A stretch of 64,000 nt of DNA from RZYX01 sp036654375 (GTDB lineage: Bacteria > Bacillota > Clostridia > Oscillospirales > Acutalibacteraceae), in assembly GCA_036654375.1 (NCBI GenBank), contig JAVVSD010000001.1:124001-188000 (forward strand). Reading direction: 5' to 3'. Position numbers and translations under genes: made by a program. Numbering within the stretch: position 1 is the first letter of the stretch; each line of letters begins with the position of its first letter. The notes under the pieces are model-generated. The model made no database searches. It was given only the letters and a program-made list of their open reading frames with translations, and had not been told where the DNA came from. Of this stretch, positions 43,388-52,526 are shown piece after piece.

Positions 43388-44251
43388 TTATTGTTTTATA
43401 AGCTCTTCGTCCTTGATTTCAACAAAAAATCTGGAAAGAGCGTCCTGCCATGTGGGTAAACGCGAAAAGCCAGCTTCGTCCAAGCTTTTTTTTGAAAGTC
43501 GTGAGTTCTTTGGTCTTTGTGCCTTTGACTTGTATTCCTCACTTTTTATTCCTATTACCCTTGCTTTGCTTTTATTAAGCTTTACTATTTCTGTTGCAAA
43601 CTCTGCAAATGAACAAAACCCCTCATTTGTTGCATGATAAATCCCATATTTTGAGGTGTTTATCATATCGCAAATGAGTGCAGTGAGATCTTTTGTATAA
43701 GTTGGAGAACCAATCTGGTCGTCTACAACTGTTATTTTGTCCCGCTCATTTGACAATTTAATCATTGTTTTTACAAAGTTTGTTCCATTTTTTCCAAACA
43801 CCCACGATGTTCTTACAACAAAAGTTCTTGAGCAATACTTTTGAACTGCATTCTCGCCATCAAGCTTTGTTTGTCCATAAACATTAATCGGATTTGGAGT
43901 TGCATCCACTTCAAAAGGCTTTTTGCCTGAACCGTCAAAAACATAGTCTGTGCTAATATACACAAGCTTTGCATTGACACTTTCGCAAGCTTTTGCAAAA
44001 TTTTCACTTGCAATAGCATTGACAAGCTCACATCGTTCCTTTTCGTCCTGTGCATTGTCAACTGCGGTGTATGCGGCACAATGTATGACAACTGATGGGG
44101 ACATCTTTTTTACAAAATCCGTTACCATCACTTCACTTGTAATGTCAAGGTCGCCAACATCTGTTCCTACAAATTCAATTCCTTTTGAGCGTAATTCGTT
44201 GATAATATCGAAGCCAAGCTGCCCGCCGACTCCAGTTACAAGCACTTTCAA
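43388..44251 (-). CDS. rfbD: dTDP-4-dehydrorhamnose reductase
   Basis: A 287-residue SDR enzyme. It opens 'MKVLVTGVGGQLG' (NAD(P) site), with 'YISTDYVFDGSGKKPF' (Tyr/Lys region), 'NPINVYGQTKLDGE' (YxxxK) and 'RTSWVFGKNG'. It performs the last step to dTDP-L-rhamnose. The TTG start has AAAGGA eight bases upstream; an ATG three codons earlier abuts that site. In order with rfbC and rfbA on the same strand. Confidence 0.93.
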   Translation of the reverse strand: MKVLVTGVGGQLGFDIINELRSKGIEFVGTDVGDLDITSEVMVTDFVKKMSPSVVIHCAAYTAVDNAQDEKERCELVNAIASENFAKACESVNAKLVYISTDYVFDGSGKKPFEVDATPNPINVYGQTKLDGENAVQKYCSRTFVVRTSWVFGKNGTNFVKTMIKLSNERDKITVVDDQIGSPTYTKDLTALICDMINTSKYGIYHATNEGFCSFAEFATEIVKLNKSKARVIGIKSEEYKSKAQRPKNSRLSKKSLDEAGFSRLPTWQDALSRFFVEIKDEELIKQ

Positions 44252-44291
44252 ATAAAACATCCTTTATAATATGCTTAATAAATACATTTTG

Positions 44292-44837
44292 TTAAAAATC
44301 CACATCACTTTGAGCAAGATATGGAGCGTTAAGGTCTTTGTCCGAAAGTATTGGGTCAGTTACTCCCCAGTCAACAGAAATCTCAGGGTCATTGAATTTT
44401 ATACTTCTGTCGCACTCTTTTGAATAGAAGTCGTCAACTTTATATAAAAGCTCGGTTTTGTCCTCAAGTGCCACAAAGCCATGTGCAAATCCCTTTGGCA
44501 CAAAAAGCTGATATTTGTTGCTTTCGCTCAACTCAACCGCAATCCATTTTTTATATGTAGGTGACTTCTTTCGCAAATCCACAACAACATCTAAAAGCCT
44601 TCCACGAGTGCAGGTTACAAGCTTGCTTTGTGCGTGTGGTGTCTTTTGAAAATGAAGACCTCGAACCGTTCCTTTATACTCAGTTCTTGAACGATTGTCC
44701 TGTACAAACACAACATCTATTCCTAATTCTTTGTATTTTTTATAAGAATATGTTTCCATAAACCAACCACGATTATCTTCAAAAGCATCTGGCTTTATTA
44801 GTAATATTTCCGATAAATCAGTTTTAATAACTTCCAT
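44292..44837 (-). CDS. rfbC: dTDP-4-dehydrorhamnose 3,5-epimerase
   Basis: A 181-residue cupin with 'FEDNRGWFMETYS', 'FVQDNRSRTEYKGTVRGLHF' and 'FVPKGFAHGFVALED'. It epimerises dTDP-4-keto-6-deoxyglucose. The ATG after GGTGG is preferred over an in-frame start 11 codons upstream. The gene lies between rfbA and rfbD; rfbB is absent here. Confidence 0.95.
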   Translation of the reverse strand: MEVIKTDLSEILLIKPDAFEDNRGWFMETYSYKKYKELGIDVVFVQDNRSRTEYKGTVRGLHFQKTPHAQSKLVTCTRGRLLDVVVDLRKKSPTYKKWIAVELSESNKYQLFVPKGFAHGFVALEDKTELLYKVDDFYSKECDRSIKFNDPEISVDWGVTDPILSDKDLNAPYLAQSDVDF

Positions 44838-44890
44838 AGTATACCACCGTTCAAACACCCGCAAGCCCAAGAAAGGTTGCGGGTGTAATA

Positions 44891-45823
44891 TTATTCGTCT
44901 TCGTCGTCATCCCTGCCCCAATAAGGTCGCTCTCCAAAATTCTCGGAGTAGAGAATTTTGCCTCGTGCAACACGCTTTAAATGCTCGCCATAGTTTGACT
45001 TGCCATATTTTTGTGCTGATTCGAGCAATTTGCGTTTTGATATCCAACGCATATTGTATGCAATTTCCTCTGGTGCGGAGATTATTATGCCCTGAAACTG
45101 CTCAACAGTTCTAATGAAATTTGCAGCATCAAGAAGTGCATCAACTGTGCCTGTGTCAAGCCATGCAAAGCCCCTGCCCATTAGCCTTACATCAAGATCG
45201 CCAAGGTCGAGATACATTTGGTTTATATCTGTTATTTCATACTCTCCCCTTGCACTTGGGGTTAGCTTTTTTGCAAAATCAACAACTCTGTTATCATAAA
45301 AATAAAGCCCTGTTACTGCATAATTTGACTTTGGAACCTGTGGCTTTTCCTCGATAGAAACTGCATTTCCATTTCTGTCGAACTCTACAACACCAAAATC
45401 CTGTGGATTATCAACATAGTAACCAAAAATAGTTGCTCTGCCCTCGTTGCTCGCAGCCATACGAAGCATATGACCAAGACCATTTCCATAAAACAGGTTA
45501 TCTCCAAGAACCATTGCAACGCTGTCGTTGCCAATGAACTCTTCACCTATTATAAAGGCTTGACCAAGACCCTTTGGCTCTTCCTGTATTGCATATGAAA
45601 GCTTTATTCCAAACTTTTCTCCATGCCCTAACAGTCCCTCGAACTTTTCTGTATCTGCAGGTGTTGAAATAATTAGTATTTCACGAATGCCTGCAAGCAT
45701 TAGCATTGATAAAGGATAATAAATCATCGGTTTATCATATAGTGGAAGTAGCTGCTTACTCGTTACAGTTGTTAAAGGATAAAGACGAGTCGCTGAACCT
45801 CCTGCAAGAATTATTCCCTTCAA
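44891..45823 (-). CDS. rfbA: Glucose-1-phosphate thymidylyltransferase
   Basis: A 310-residue nucleotidyltransferase with 'GIILAGGSATRLYPLT' signature, 'KQLLPLYDKPMIYYPLSML' and 'GRGFAWLDTGT'. It makes dTDP-glucose, first step to rhamnose. The start is TTG with AGGAGTG about 8 bases upstream. The acidic tail (DDDEDE) is an unusual extra. First gene of rfbA-rfbC-rfbD, divergent from feoA copy 2. Confidence 0.95.
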   Translation of the reverse strand: MKGIILAGGSATRLYPLTTVTSKQLLPLYDKPMIYYPLSMLMLAGIREILIISTPADTEKFEGLLGHGEKFGIKLSYAIQEEPKGLGQAFIIGEEFIGNDSVAMVLGDNLFYGNGLGHMLRMAASNEGRATIFGYYVDNPQDFGVVEFDRNGNAVSIEEKPQVPKSNYAVTGLYFYDNRVVDFAKKLTPSARGEYEITDINQMYLDLGDLDVRLMGRGFAWLDTGTVDALLDAANFIRTVEQFQGIIISAPEEIAYNMRWISKRKLLESAQKYGKSNYGEHLKRVARGKILYSENFGERPYWGRDDDEDE

Positions 45824-45957
45824 AATAACACTCCTAATAGCCCCTATTGGCTGAATATATTTATTACAATTAATATGTTGAAATTAGTACGCTATAGACA
45901 CATCAATAATAATACTTTTTAATGTATTAGTCAACCAAATTATTTGCGTAATACATA

Positions 45958-45986
45958 TTGACACAGTTACTATCAGCGTGTATAAT
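45958..45986 (+). promoter_or_regulatory. Consensus promoter of feo operon 2
   Basis: TTGACA at 45958-45963 and TATAAT at 45981-45986, spacing 17, both perfect. Confidence 0.85.
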
Positions 45987-46016
45987 TAGCACAGGCTAAC
46001 AATTAGCGCAAGCTAA
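45986..46016 (+). promoter_or_regulatory. Two tandem DtxR/IdeR-like operators
   Basis: TTAGC-ACAG-GCTAA (45986-45999) and TTAGC-GCAA-GCTAA (46003-46016), two palindromes with centres 17 bases apart, overlapping the -10 end and the predicted start of transcription. The TTAG-N6-CTAA pattern matches iron-regulator boxes of the DtxR family, and a DtxR-type gene is in this operon. Confidence 0.8.
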
Positions 46017-46034
46017 CATTTTGAGGTGTTGTGT

Positions 46035-46271
46035 ATGAGAAAATCGCTTGACAAGCTATCTATTGGAGATAAGGCAATTGTCGTTTCGATTGGAAGTTCT
46101 GGTGCTGTTCGCAGACATATTATTGATATGGGTATCACTCCCGGTGCGGAAGTTGTTATGAAAAAAGCCGCTCCACTTGGTGACCCACTTGAAATTAATG
46201 TTAGAGGTTATGAACTCAGCATGAGAAAGTCAGAGGCAAAGGAAATTATTGTGGAGGATCAAAAAATATGA
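46035..46271 (+). CDS. feoA: FeoA family protein (copy 2)
   Basis: A 78-residue SH3-like FeoA ('RRHIIDMGITPGAEVVMKKA', 'DPLEINVRGYELSMRKSEA'). ATG six bases after GAGGTG. Its stop overlaps the feoB start (ATGA), so translation is coupled. Iron control is expected from the operators upstream. Confidence 0.94.
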   Translation: MRKSLDKLSIGDKAIVVSIGSSGAVRRHIIDMGITPGAEVVMKKAAPLGDPLEINVRGYELSMRKSEAKEIIVEDQKI

Positions 46272-48316
46272 GCCATAAATACGCTCTGGCAGGCAATCCA
46301 AATTGCGGTAAAACCACATTGTTTAATTCCCTTACCGGCAGCAATCAGTATGTCGGCAACTGGCCCGGGGTTACTGTTGAGAAGAAAGAGGGCAAAATAA
46401 TTCAGGATAAAAGTGATGCATTTGTTGTTGACCTTCCTGGAATCTACTCTCTGTCGCCTTACTCTATGGAGGAAATTGTTGCACGCAATTATATTATTGA
46501 TGAACGCCCCGACCTTATCATAAATATCGTTGATGCAACTAATCTTGAGCGAAATCTTTATCTTAGTCTTCAGCTTGCTGAGCTTGGTATTCCAATGGTC
46601 ATTGCTCTTAATATGATTGATATGCTGAAAAAACGCGGAGATGTTATTGATTATACTCTTCTCTCCTCTTTGCTTGGCATTACTATCATTCCCATCTCTG
46701 CAAGCAAGAACATAGGAATAAGTAAATTACTTAGCTCCGCCAAGCATGAGCTTGTACATAAAGAACACCCTGACGGACACTGTGACAGGCACACAAATTC
46801 GGGACTCATTCCAGAGATTTATACCGGTTCTTTAAAAACTGCTGTTGAGCAGGTTGAAAAATTGATTTCTGACAACTGTTCAAGCAAAAGTCTTCCCCTT
46901 CGTTGGTCTGCAGTTAAGCTTATTGAAGGTGATGAACCAACTCTTGAAAAGCTTAATCTTTCTGACACACAATTGAGCTGTATTGAGGCAATTGTTGAAA
47001 GTCTTGAAACAGAAAATATCGACCGCGAAATGATTGTTGCCGACCAGAAGTATAAATATATTTGCAAAATTCGTGAAAGAGTTCTTAAAAGAGGAACTCA
47101 CAGCGACACTGTTACCATTTCTGATAAAATAGATAAAGTCGTTACAAATAAATACCTTGCGATTCCATTTTTCTTTGCCATTATGGCTTTTATTTTCTAT
47201 ATAACTTTTGGCTCACTTGGCTCTAAACTTACAGATATCGTGGGTTATCTTATAAATGATTTACTTGTCACTTCCGTTCGTGATTCACTTATGTCTGTCG
47301 GTGCATCAAGCTGGGCTATTGGGCTTGTTTGCGACGGTATATTTGGCGGAGTTGGTACTGTTTTGGCATTCTTCCCACAAATTCTTCTTTTGTTTTTCTT
47401 TATGTCGCTTTTGGAAGATAGCGGATATATGTCGCGAGCGGCATTTATTATGGATAAAATGTTCCACTCCGTTGGTCTTTCAGGCAAATCCTTTGTTCCC
47501 CTTATTATGGGATTTGGCTGTTCTGTACCTGCAATTATGTCCACTCGAACACTTGAAACAGAAAAGGACCGGCGGCTTACTGCAATGCTCGTTCCGTTTA
47601 TGTCTTGCGGTGCAAAGATGCCTGTGTATTCGCTATTCATCATTGCCTTTTTCCCTCACAACAAGTGGATTATAGTTTGCTCTTTATATTTCTTGGGAAT
47701 AATTGTTGCCATTATTTGTGCATTGATTCTTCAAAAAACCAAGCTTAAAGGTGCTCATGCACCGTTTGTTCTGGAACTTCCTCCATACCGTATGCCGACA
47801 GCAAAAACGCTTTTCCTGCATCTTTGGGAAAAGATTAAAGATTTTCTTTCCAAGGCTGGGACAGTGCTTTTGGGTGCAAGTATAGTTATCTGGTTCTGCC
47901 AATATTTTAACTTTTCTTTACAGCATGTTGAAAACAGTGCGCAAAGCATTTTAGGTATTCTTGGAACTACTATTACTCCTATTTTTGCTCCACTTGGATT
48001 TGGAAACTGGGAAGCATCTGTTGCTGTTATTAGTGGACTTGTTGCAAGAGAGTCAATAGTTAGCTCACTTGGTATTCTTTATGGTGCAGGAGAAACCGCA
48101 GGACTTGCCACAATCATGGGCAGTGTGTTTACACCTGCAAGTGCATATTCATTTATGGTTTTCTGCCTGCTATCTATTCCATGTGTTGCAGCCATTACAA
48201 CACTTTTCAGAGAGCTTAAATCTTTTAAGTGGGCTTCCTTATCACTGTTTATGCAGGCTTCAGCATCGTGGATTGTCACATTTATTGTATATAATATTTG
48301 TAAACTTATACTTTGA
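46268..48316 (+). CDS. feoB: Ferrous iron transporter FeoB (copy 2)
   Basis: A 682-residue FeoB with G1 'GNPNCGKTTLFNSLTG', G3 'DLPGIYSL', G4 'NMID' and the membrane gates 'MGFGCSVPAIMSTRTLE' and 'LPPYRMPTAKT'. This is the canonical Fe(II)-type sequence, and the operon context (FeoA, Cys-rich protein, DtxR) makes it the main iron importer. Confidence 0.97.
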   Translation: MSHKYALAGNPNCGKTTLFNSLTGSNQYVGNWPGVTVEKKEGKIIQDKSDAFVVDLPGIYSLSPYSMEEIVARNYIIDERPDLIINIVDATNLERNLYLSLQLAELGIPMVIALNMIDMLKKRGDVIDYTLLSSLLGITIIPISASKNIGISKLLSSAKHELVHKEHPDGHCDRHTNSGLIPEIYTGSLKTAVEQVEKLISDNCSSKSLPLRWSAVKLIEGDEPTLEKLNLSDTQLSCIEAIVESLETENIDREMIVADQKYKYICKIRERVLKRGTHSDTVTISDKIDKVVTNKYLAIPFFFAIMAFIFYITFGSLGSKLTDIVGYLINDLLVTSVRDSLMSVGASSWAIGLVCDGIFGGVGTVLAFFPQILLLFFFMSLLEDSGYMSRAAFIMDKMFHSVGLSGKSFVPLIMGFGCSVPAIMSTRTLETEKDRRLTAMLVPFMSCGAKMPVYSLFIIAFFPHNKWIIVCSLYFLGIIVAIICALILQKTKLKGAHAPFVLELPPYRMPTAKTLFLHLWEKIKDFLSKAGTVLLGASIVIWFCQYFNFSLQHVENSAQSILGILGTTITPIFAPLGFGNWEASVAVISGLVARESIVSSLGILYGAGETAGLATIMGSVFTPASAYSFMVFCLLSIPCVAAITTLFRELKSFKWASLSLFMQASASWIVTFIVYNICKLIL

Positions 48317-48339
48317 TATGTAATTGAGGATGTGTTATT

Positions 48340-48501
48340 ATGATATTCGATATAATCATTGGCGTTATTGCTGTTTTGTGCGTTATAATGCTAATATATA
48401 AAAAATATCGTGAAGTTAAATATGGCGAATGCGCTGGCTGTTCTGGCTGCTCTAAAAAGCATGGTAAAAAAGACTGCCAAAGCTGTTCGCATCATCATTG
48501 A
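48340..48501 (+). CDS. FeoB-associated Cys-rich membrane mini-protein
   Basis: A 53-residue protein: one membrane helix (about residues 3-20, 'FDIIIGVIAVLCVIMLIY'), a basic KKYR, then 'CAGCSGCSKK' and 'CQSCSHHH' at the C-terminus. The Cys/His tail may hand over or shield iron at the cytoplasmic mouth of FeoB. Such proteins are regularly found after feoB in Firmicutes. Its stop is 13 bases before the DtxR gene. Confidence 0.85.
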   Translation: MIFDIIIGVIAVLCVIMLIYKKYREVKYGECAGCSGCSKKHGKKDCQSCSHHH

Positions 48502-48514
48502 CGGAGGGTTAGCA

Positions 48515-48916
48515 ATGGCAAATTTAAATGATATTGTTATTACTGCTTCTCTTGAAGATTATCTTGAAGCTATTTTTGTGCTTAATCAGCAAAATAAAGC
48601 TGTTAGAATGACTGATATAGCTGAGCTTTTAGCTGTAAGCAAGCCAAGTGTTAACCGTGCTATTGGTACTCTTAAAGAGGCCGGGCTTATAAGGCATGAA
48701 ACCTATGGCGAAATTACACTTACAAGTGCTGGAAAAGCTCGTGCAAAATCTGTTCTTACCAGGCACAATCTGCTCAAAAATTTTCTTAGCGTTACTTTGG
48801 GCGTTGACAGCGACACAGCGGAGAAAGATGCCTGCCGTATGGAGCATGTTATGAGCAACGAGAGCGTTGAAAAGCTTTCCAATTTTCTTGAATCATTAAA
48901 CAAAATAAGTGATTAG
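48515..48916 (+). CDS. DtxR/MntR-family metal-dependent repressor
   Basis: A 133-residue protein with the winged-helix N-terminus 'SLEDYLEAIFVL', 'VRMTDIAELLAVSKPSVNRA' and the metal-binding dimer domain ('RHNLLKNFLSVTLGV', 'DACRMEHVMSNESVEKL'). It is the MntR-like short form without an SH3 tail. Its place at the end of the feo operon, and the tandem boxes at its promoter, suggest autoregulated iron-responsive repression. ATG preceded by CGGAGGG. Confidence 0.92.
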   Translation: MANLNDIVITASLEDYLEAIFVLNQQNKAVRMTDIAELLAVSKPSVNRAIGTLKEAGLIRHETYGEITLTSAGKARAKSVLTRHNLLKNFLSVTLGVDSDTAEKDACRMEHVMSNESVEKLSNFLESLNKISD

Positions 48917-48994
48917 AGATTGCCCTTTTGCTTTTGGTATATAGTATATAGAATAAATCTTCATTGATAAATTCAGCTTTTCCGAGGTGTGTCT

Positions 48995-50260
48995 ATGTCT
49001 GACAAAAAGATTATTGCAATAATTGGTGGAGGAGCCTCTGGGCTTGTCGCCGCTATACAGTCCGCCCGTACCCTTAAAGGCACGGGCTATAATTATTGTG
49101 TGAGTGTTTTTGAAAAACTGCCTCGTGTTGGTAAGAAAATTCTTGCAACCGGAAACGGTCGTTGCAACCTTTCAAACACTGAATTTTCAAGTGAGCGTTA
49201 TTTTGGCGACACTGGATTTGCAATGACTTGTTTGAATGAATTTGGCACACAACAGACGCTGGATTTTTTTAAATCTATTGGTATTCTTACAACAGTGGAG
49301 GATGGCAGGATTTATCCAATTAACCTTTCTGCTAACGCTGTTCTTGACTGCCTAAGGCTTGAAGCTTTAAGGCTTGGAGTTGAGTTCATTTGCGACACTA
49401 ATATTTCGAGCATCAAAAAAACTGGCAATGGCTTTTTGATTAACAATAAGTTTAATGCCGACAAGGTGATTGTTTCTACTGGCGGAAAATCTGCAAGTGT
49501 TCATGGCTCTGACGGAAGTGGATACAAGCTTCTTGCACAGCTTTCGCACAGCATTACTCCCACCCTTCCCGCTCTTGTTCAGCTTGTCTGCAACAATGAT
49601 TTTTGCAGACAGCTTAAAGGTGTGCGTGTAAGTTCTTCAATAATCATAAAAGCTGATGGCAAAAATATTAAAACAGAAAAAGGCGAAATTCTCTTTACCG
49701 AATATGGTCTTTCCGGTATTGCCTCAATGCAGGTTGCACGAAGTGTTGGAACAATTTTTAGGGACAGTCTAAAAGCTGTGGTCACCGCTCGTCTTGATTT
49801 GGGACAAGGTCTTTCGGTTGATGAGATTGTTGATTATATCAAGGATAGAAAGGCAGCAAACTGCTCGCTTGAATGTGAAAACCTGCTTATTGGTATCTTG
49901 CCAAAACGCTTGGCTCTGGTTATCTTAAAGCTTTGCAAAATTTCACCACAGAGCAGAGAAATAGAAACGCTTACCGAAACAGAAATTAAAAAAATTGCAA
50001 GCTGTATTAAAAATTTTGAAATGAAAATAACAGGCACAAAGGACTTTGATGCCTCGCAAGTTACTGCTGGTGGTGCTGTTGCAAGCGAGTTTGAACCGAT
50101 TACATTCAAGTCAAAGAAAGTTCAGGGACTTTTTGCCTGTGGCGAAGTGCTTGATGTTGATGGCGACTGTGGCGGTTATAATTTGCAGTGGGCATGGTGT
50201 TCTGGTTACCTTGCAGGCAAAAGTTGTGCCGAGGAGATTTTAAATGTTAAGAATAAATGA
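48995..50260 (+). CDS. HI0933/BaiN-family FAD-dependent oxidoreductase
   Basis: A 421-residue flavoprotein with FAD site 'IIAIIGGGASGLVAAIQSA', 'NGRCNLSN', 'STGGKSASVHGSDGSGYKLL' and the C-terminal 'FACGEVLDVDGDCGGYNLQW'. The family includes BaiN, proposed in bile acid reduction, but most members have unknown substrates. The ATG five bases after GAGGTG is taken. The next gene overlaps its end by 17 bases. Confidence 0.9.
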   Translation: MSDKKIIAIIGGGASGLVAAIQSARTLKGTGYNYCVSVFEKLPRVGKKILATGNGRCNLSNTEFSSERYFGDTGFAMTCLNEFGTQQTLDFFKSIGILTTVEDGRIYPINLSANAVLDCLRLEALRLGVEFICDTNISSIKKTGNGFLINNKFNADKVIVSTGGKSASVHGSDGSGYKLLAQLSHSITPTLPALVQLVCNNDFCRQLKGVRVSSSIIIKADGKNIKTEKGEILFTEYGLSGIASMQVARSVGTIFRDSLKAVVTARLDLGQGLSVDEIVDYIKDRKAANCSLECENLLIGILPKRLALVILKLCKISPQSREIETLTETEIKKIASCIKNFEMKITGTKDFDASQVTAGGAVASEFEPITFKSKKVQGLFACGEVLDVDGDCGGYNLQWAWCSGYLAGKSCAEEILNVKNK

Positions 50261-51845
50261 GCTGAAAATACCGCTTGATTATACGGAACAAGACCTTAAA
50301 GATGCTGCTTCAATGGCTCTTAAAATTAACCCTTGCTGCATTAAAAAGCTGAGTGTTGCGCGGCAGTCCGTTGACTCAAGAAAAAAGAGTGAAGTTAAAT
50401 TCATCTTTGCTGTCGATGTTGAAATTGATGGTAATGAGCAAGATATTTTAGAAAAATGTGCTTCAAATAAAATCAGCAAGTCTGAAGTTATTGAATACAC
50501 TTTGCCACCACTTGTCCGAAACTCAAAGTTTCGACCTGTTGTTGTTGGATTTGGTCCTGCGGGAATGTTTTGTGCATTGACTCTTGCAAAGGCGGGGCTT
50601 AAACCTTTGGTGATTGAGCGTGGTCGTGATGTTGATGCAAGAACAGCCGACATCAATAATTTTTGGCTCAATCGTGTGCTTGATGAAAACTCGAATGTTC
50701 AATTTGGCGAGGGTGGTGCAGGCACTTTTTCCGACGGTAAACTGACAACGGGAATAAAGGACAAGCGTTGCAGAGAGGTTATTTCACAGCTTACTGCTAA
50801 CGGTGCTCCTCCTGAAATTATGTATTCCTCAAAACCGCATATTGGAACCGACAGGCTTCCAAGTGTTGTGAAAAATATTCGCAAAAAAGTTATTGAGTTT
50901 GGCGGAGAAATTATCTTTGAAAGCAGACTTGATAATATAATCATTGCCAACGGTGTGGTTCATGGAATAAGCTATGAGCAGCATGGCAATATAATTGATT
51001 TTGAAACTGATTGCGTGGTTCTTTCCATTGGTCACTCTGCTCGTGATACCGTTAGAATGCTTTATGCAAAAGGCATTAAAATGATGCAAAAGCCATTTTC
51101 TGTTGGTACTCGAATTGAGCATCCTCGTGAGCTGATTGACAAGACACAATACGGTAAATTTGCAGGCCACAAGGCTCTTGGTGCTGCGGACTACAAGCTT
51201 GCTTGCCATCCTCCTCATGGAAGAGGAGCATATACTTTTTGTATGTGTCCTGGTGGAACTGTTGTTGCTGCAGCTTCTGAAAATGGCGGTGTTGTCGTAA
51301 ATGGCATGAGTGAGTATGCGCGAGATGCAGAAAATTCCAACTCTGCTATCCTTGTTGGCATTGAACCAGACCAGTTTCCCAGCGAGCATCCGCTTTCTGG
51401 TATGGATTTTCAGCTTGGCATTGAGCAGACTGCTTTCAAGCTTGGCGGAGGAGATTTCCATGCTCCTGCACAGCTTGTTGGTGACTTTTTAAAAGGCAAG
51501 GCTTCAAAAGCTTTTGGCTCGGTTAAGCCAAGCTGTCAAACTGGCGTTACGCCAAGTGATTTAAGGCTTGTTTTGCCAAAAAATGTTACAGATACTATGG
51601 CGAGTGCAATTGTTGACATGAATAGACGGCTTCTTGGATTTTCGATTCCCGATGCTGTTCTTACCGCTCCTGAAACTCGAAGTTCCTCGCCTGTTCGTAT
51701 TATTCGCGATGAATTTTTTCAGTGCAATATCGGTGGTGTTTATCCTTGTGGTGAAGGTGCCGGATATGCTGGAGGAATTGTTTCTGCCGCTGTTGATGGA
51801 ATTAAATGTGCTGAAGCTGTCATGGCTGACGAACACGACTTTTAA
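50244..51845 (+). CDS. NAD(FAD)-utilising dehydrogenase-like flavoprotein
   Basis: A 533-residue protein: a 90-residue N-terminal alpha/beta domain ('SVDSRKKSEVKFIFAVDVEI'), then an FAD domain 'RPVVVGFGPAGMFCALTLAK', 'VQFGEGGAGTFSDGKLTTGI' and C-terminal 'GVYPCGEGAGYAGGIVSAAV'. This is the widespread uncharacterised family found in anaerobes. The overlap with the previous gene implies translational coupling and a shared pathway. Confidence 0.88.
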   Translation: MLRINELKIPLDYTEQDLKDAASMALKINPCCIKKLSVARQSVDSRKKSEVKFIFAVDVEIDGNEQDILEKCASNKISKSEVIEYTLPPLVRNSKFRPVVVGFGPAGMFCALTLAKAGLKPLVIERGRDVDARTADINNFWLNRVLDENSNVQFGEGGAGTFSDGKLTTGIKDKRCREVISQLTANGAPPEIMYSSKPHIGTDRLPSVVKNIRKKVIEFGGEIIFESRLDNIIIANGVVHGISYEQHGNIIDFETDCVVLSIGHSARDTVRMLYAKGIKMMQKPFSVGTRIEHPRELIDKTQYGKFAGHKALGAADYKLACHPPHGRGAYTFCMCPGGTVVAAASENGGVVVNGMSEYARDAENSNSAILVGIEPDQFPSEHPLSGMDFQLGIEQTAFKLGGGDFHAPAQLVGDFLKGKASKAFGSVKPSCQTGVTPSDLRLVLPKNVTDTMASAIVDMNRRLLGFSIPDAVLTAPETRSSSPVRIIRDEFFQCNIGGVYPCGEGAGYAGGIVSAAVDGIKCAEAVMADEHDF

Positions 51846-51900
51846 TATTGCATAAAAAAGTAAAATATGCAAAGCATAATGTCATAGGATGTGATTTGCT

Positions 51901-52446
51901 TTGTTTAAAATTATTATTTACAGCAATTGCAACAATAACTTAGTTGGTTTAAATCTTTGCAAAACCCTTGAGCGTTACGGTGGAGTTCTTTACCTTGGCA
52001 ACGGAAGAATAAAAGAATTTTGCGTTAAAAACCCAGCTTTTATTGTTTATGAAACTGACAGTTTAAAAAGCCTTAATGTTGCAAACTGTGTTCTTATTTT
52101 TGACAACAGCGAAAACGAAACTTACCCTAATATTTTGTCCTCTGAACGCATTTCTTGTGTGGTTAACTCTCAAAATACCGCTGCACTTTCCAAACTTTTG
52201 CCTCTTTCTCTTCCTGCAATTGTTTGCGGGATGTCACCAAGGGACAGCATTACAATTTCAAGCATTAATGACACTGACACCGTTATAAGTATTCAGCGTG
52301 AGCTTGTTTTACAAAGCGGAAATATACTTGAACCTTGTGAAATGAAGGTTCTTAACACTGATGATATGGACGAGGACGATATTCTAACCATAAGTGCAGT
52401 GCTTATTCTGTTTGAAAAATTTAAAGATGGTATTATTGAGCTTTAA
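51901..52446 (+). CDS. Hypothetical protein following the two flavoproteins
   Basis: A 181-residue soluble alpha/beta protein that I do not recognise. It begins 'FKIIIYSNCNNNLVGLNL' and ends in an acidic segment. The start is TTG, with AGGATGTGA upstream. It is 55 bases after the flavoprotein gene and shares its terminator, so it belongs to the same unit. Confidence 0.68.
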   Translation: MFKIIIYSNCNNNLVGLNLCKTLERYGGVLYLGNGRIKEFCVKNPAFIVYETDSLKSLNVANCVLIFDNSENETYPNILSSERISCVVNSQNTAALSKLLPLSLPAIVCGMSPRDSITISSINDTDTVISIQRELVLQSGNILEPCEMKVLNTDDMDEDDILTISAVLILFEKFKDGIIEL

Positions 52447-52461
52447 TCACTACTTAAATTA

Positions 52462-52493
52462 AAAAAATGGCTGACAATTGTCAGCCATTTTTT
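52462..52493. terminator. Bidirectional terminator after the flavoprotein unit
   Basis: AAATGGCTGACA and its inverse form a near-perfect palindrome with T-runs on both sides, between convergent genes. Confidence 0.9.
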
Positions 52494-52526
52494 GATATCT
52501 GTTAACTTATAATAATATTTCTATTT

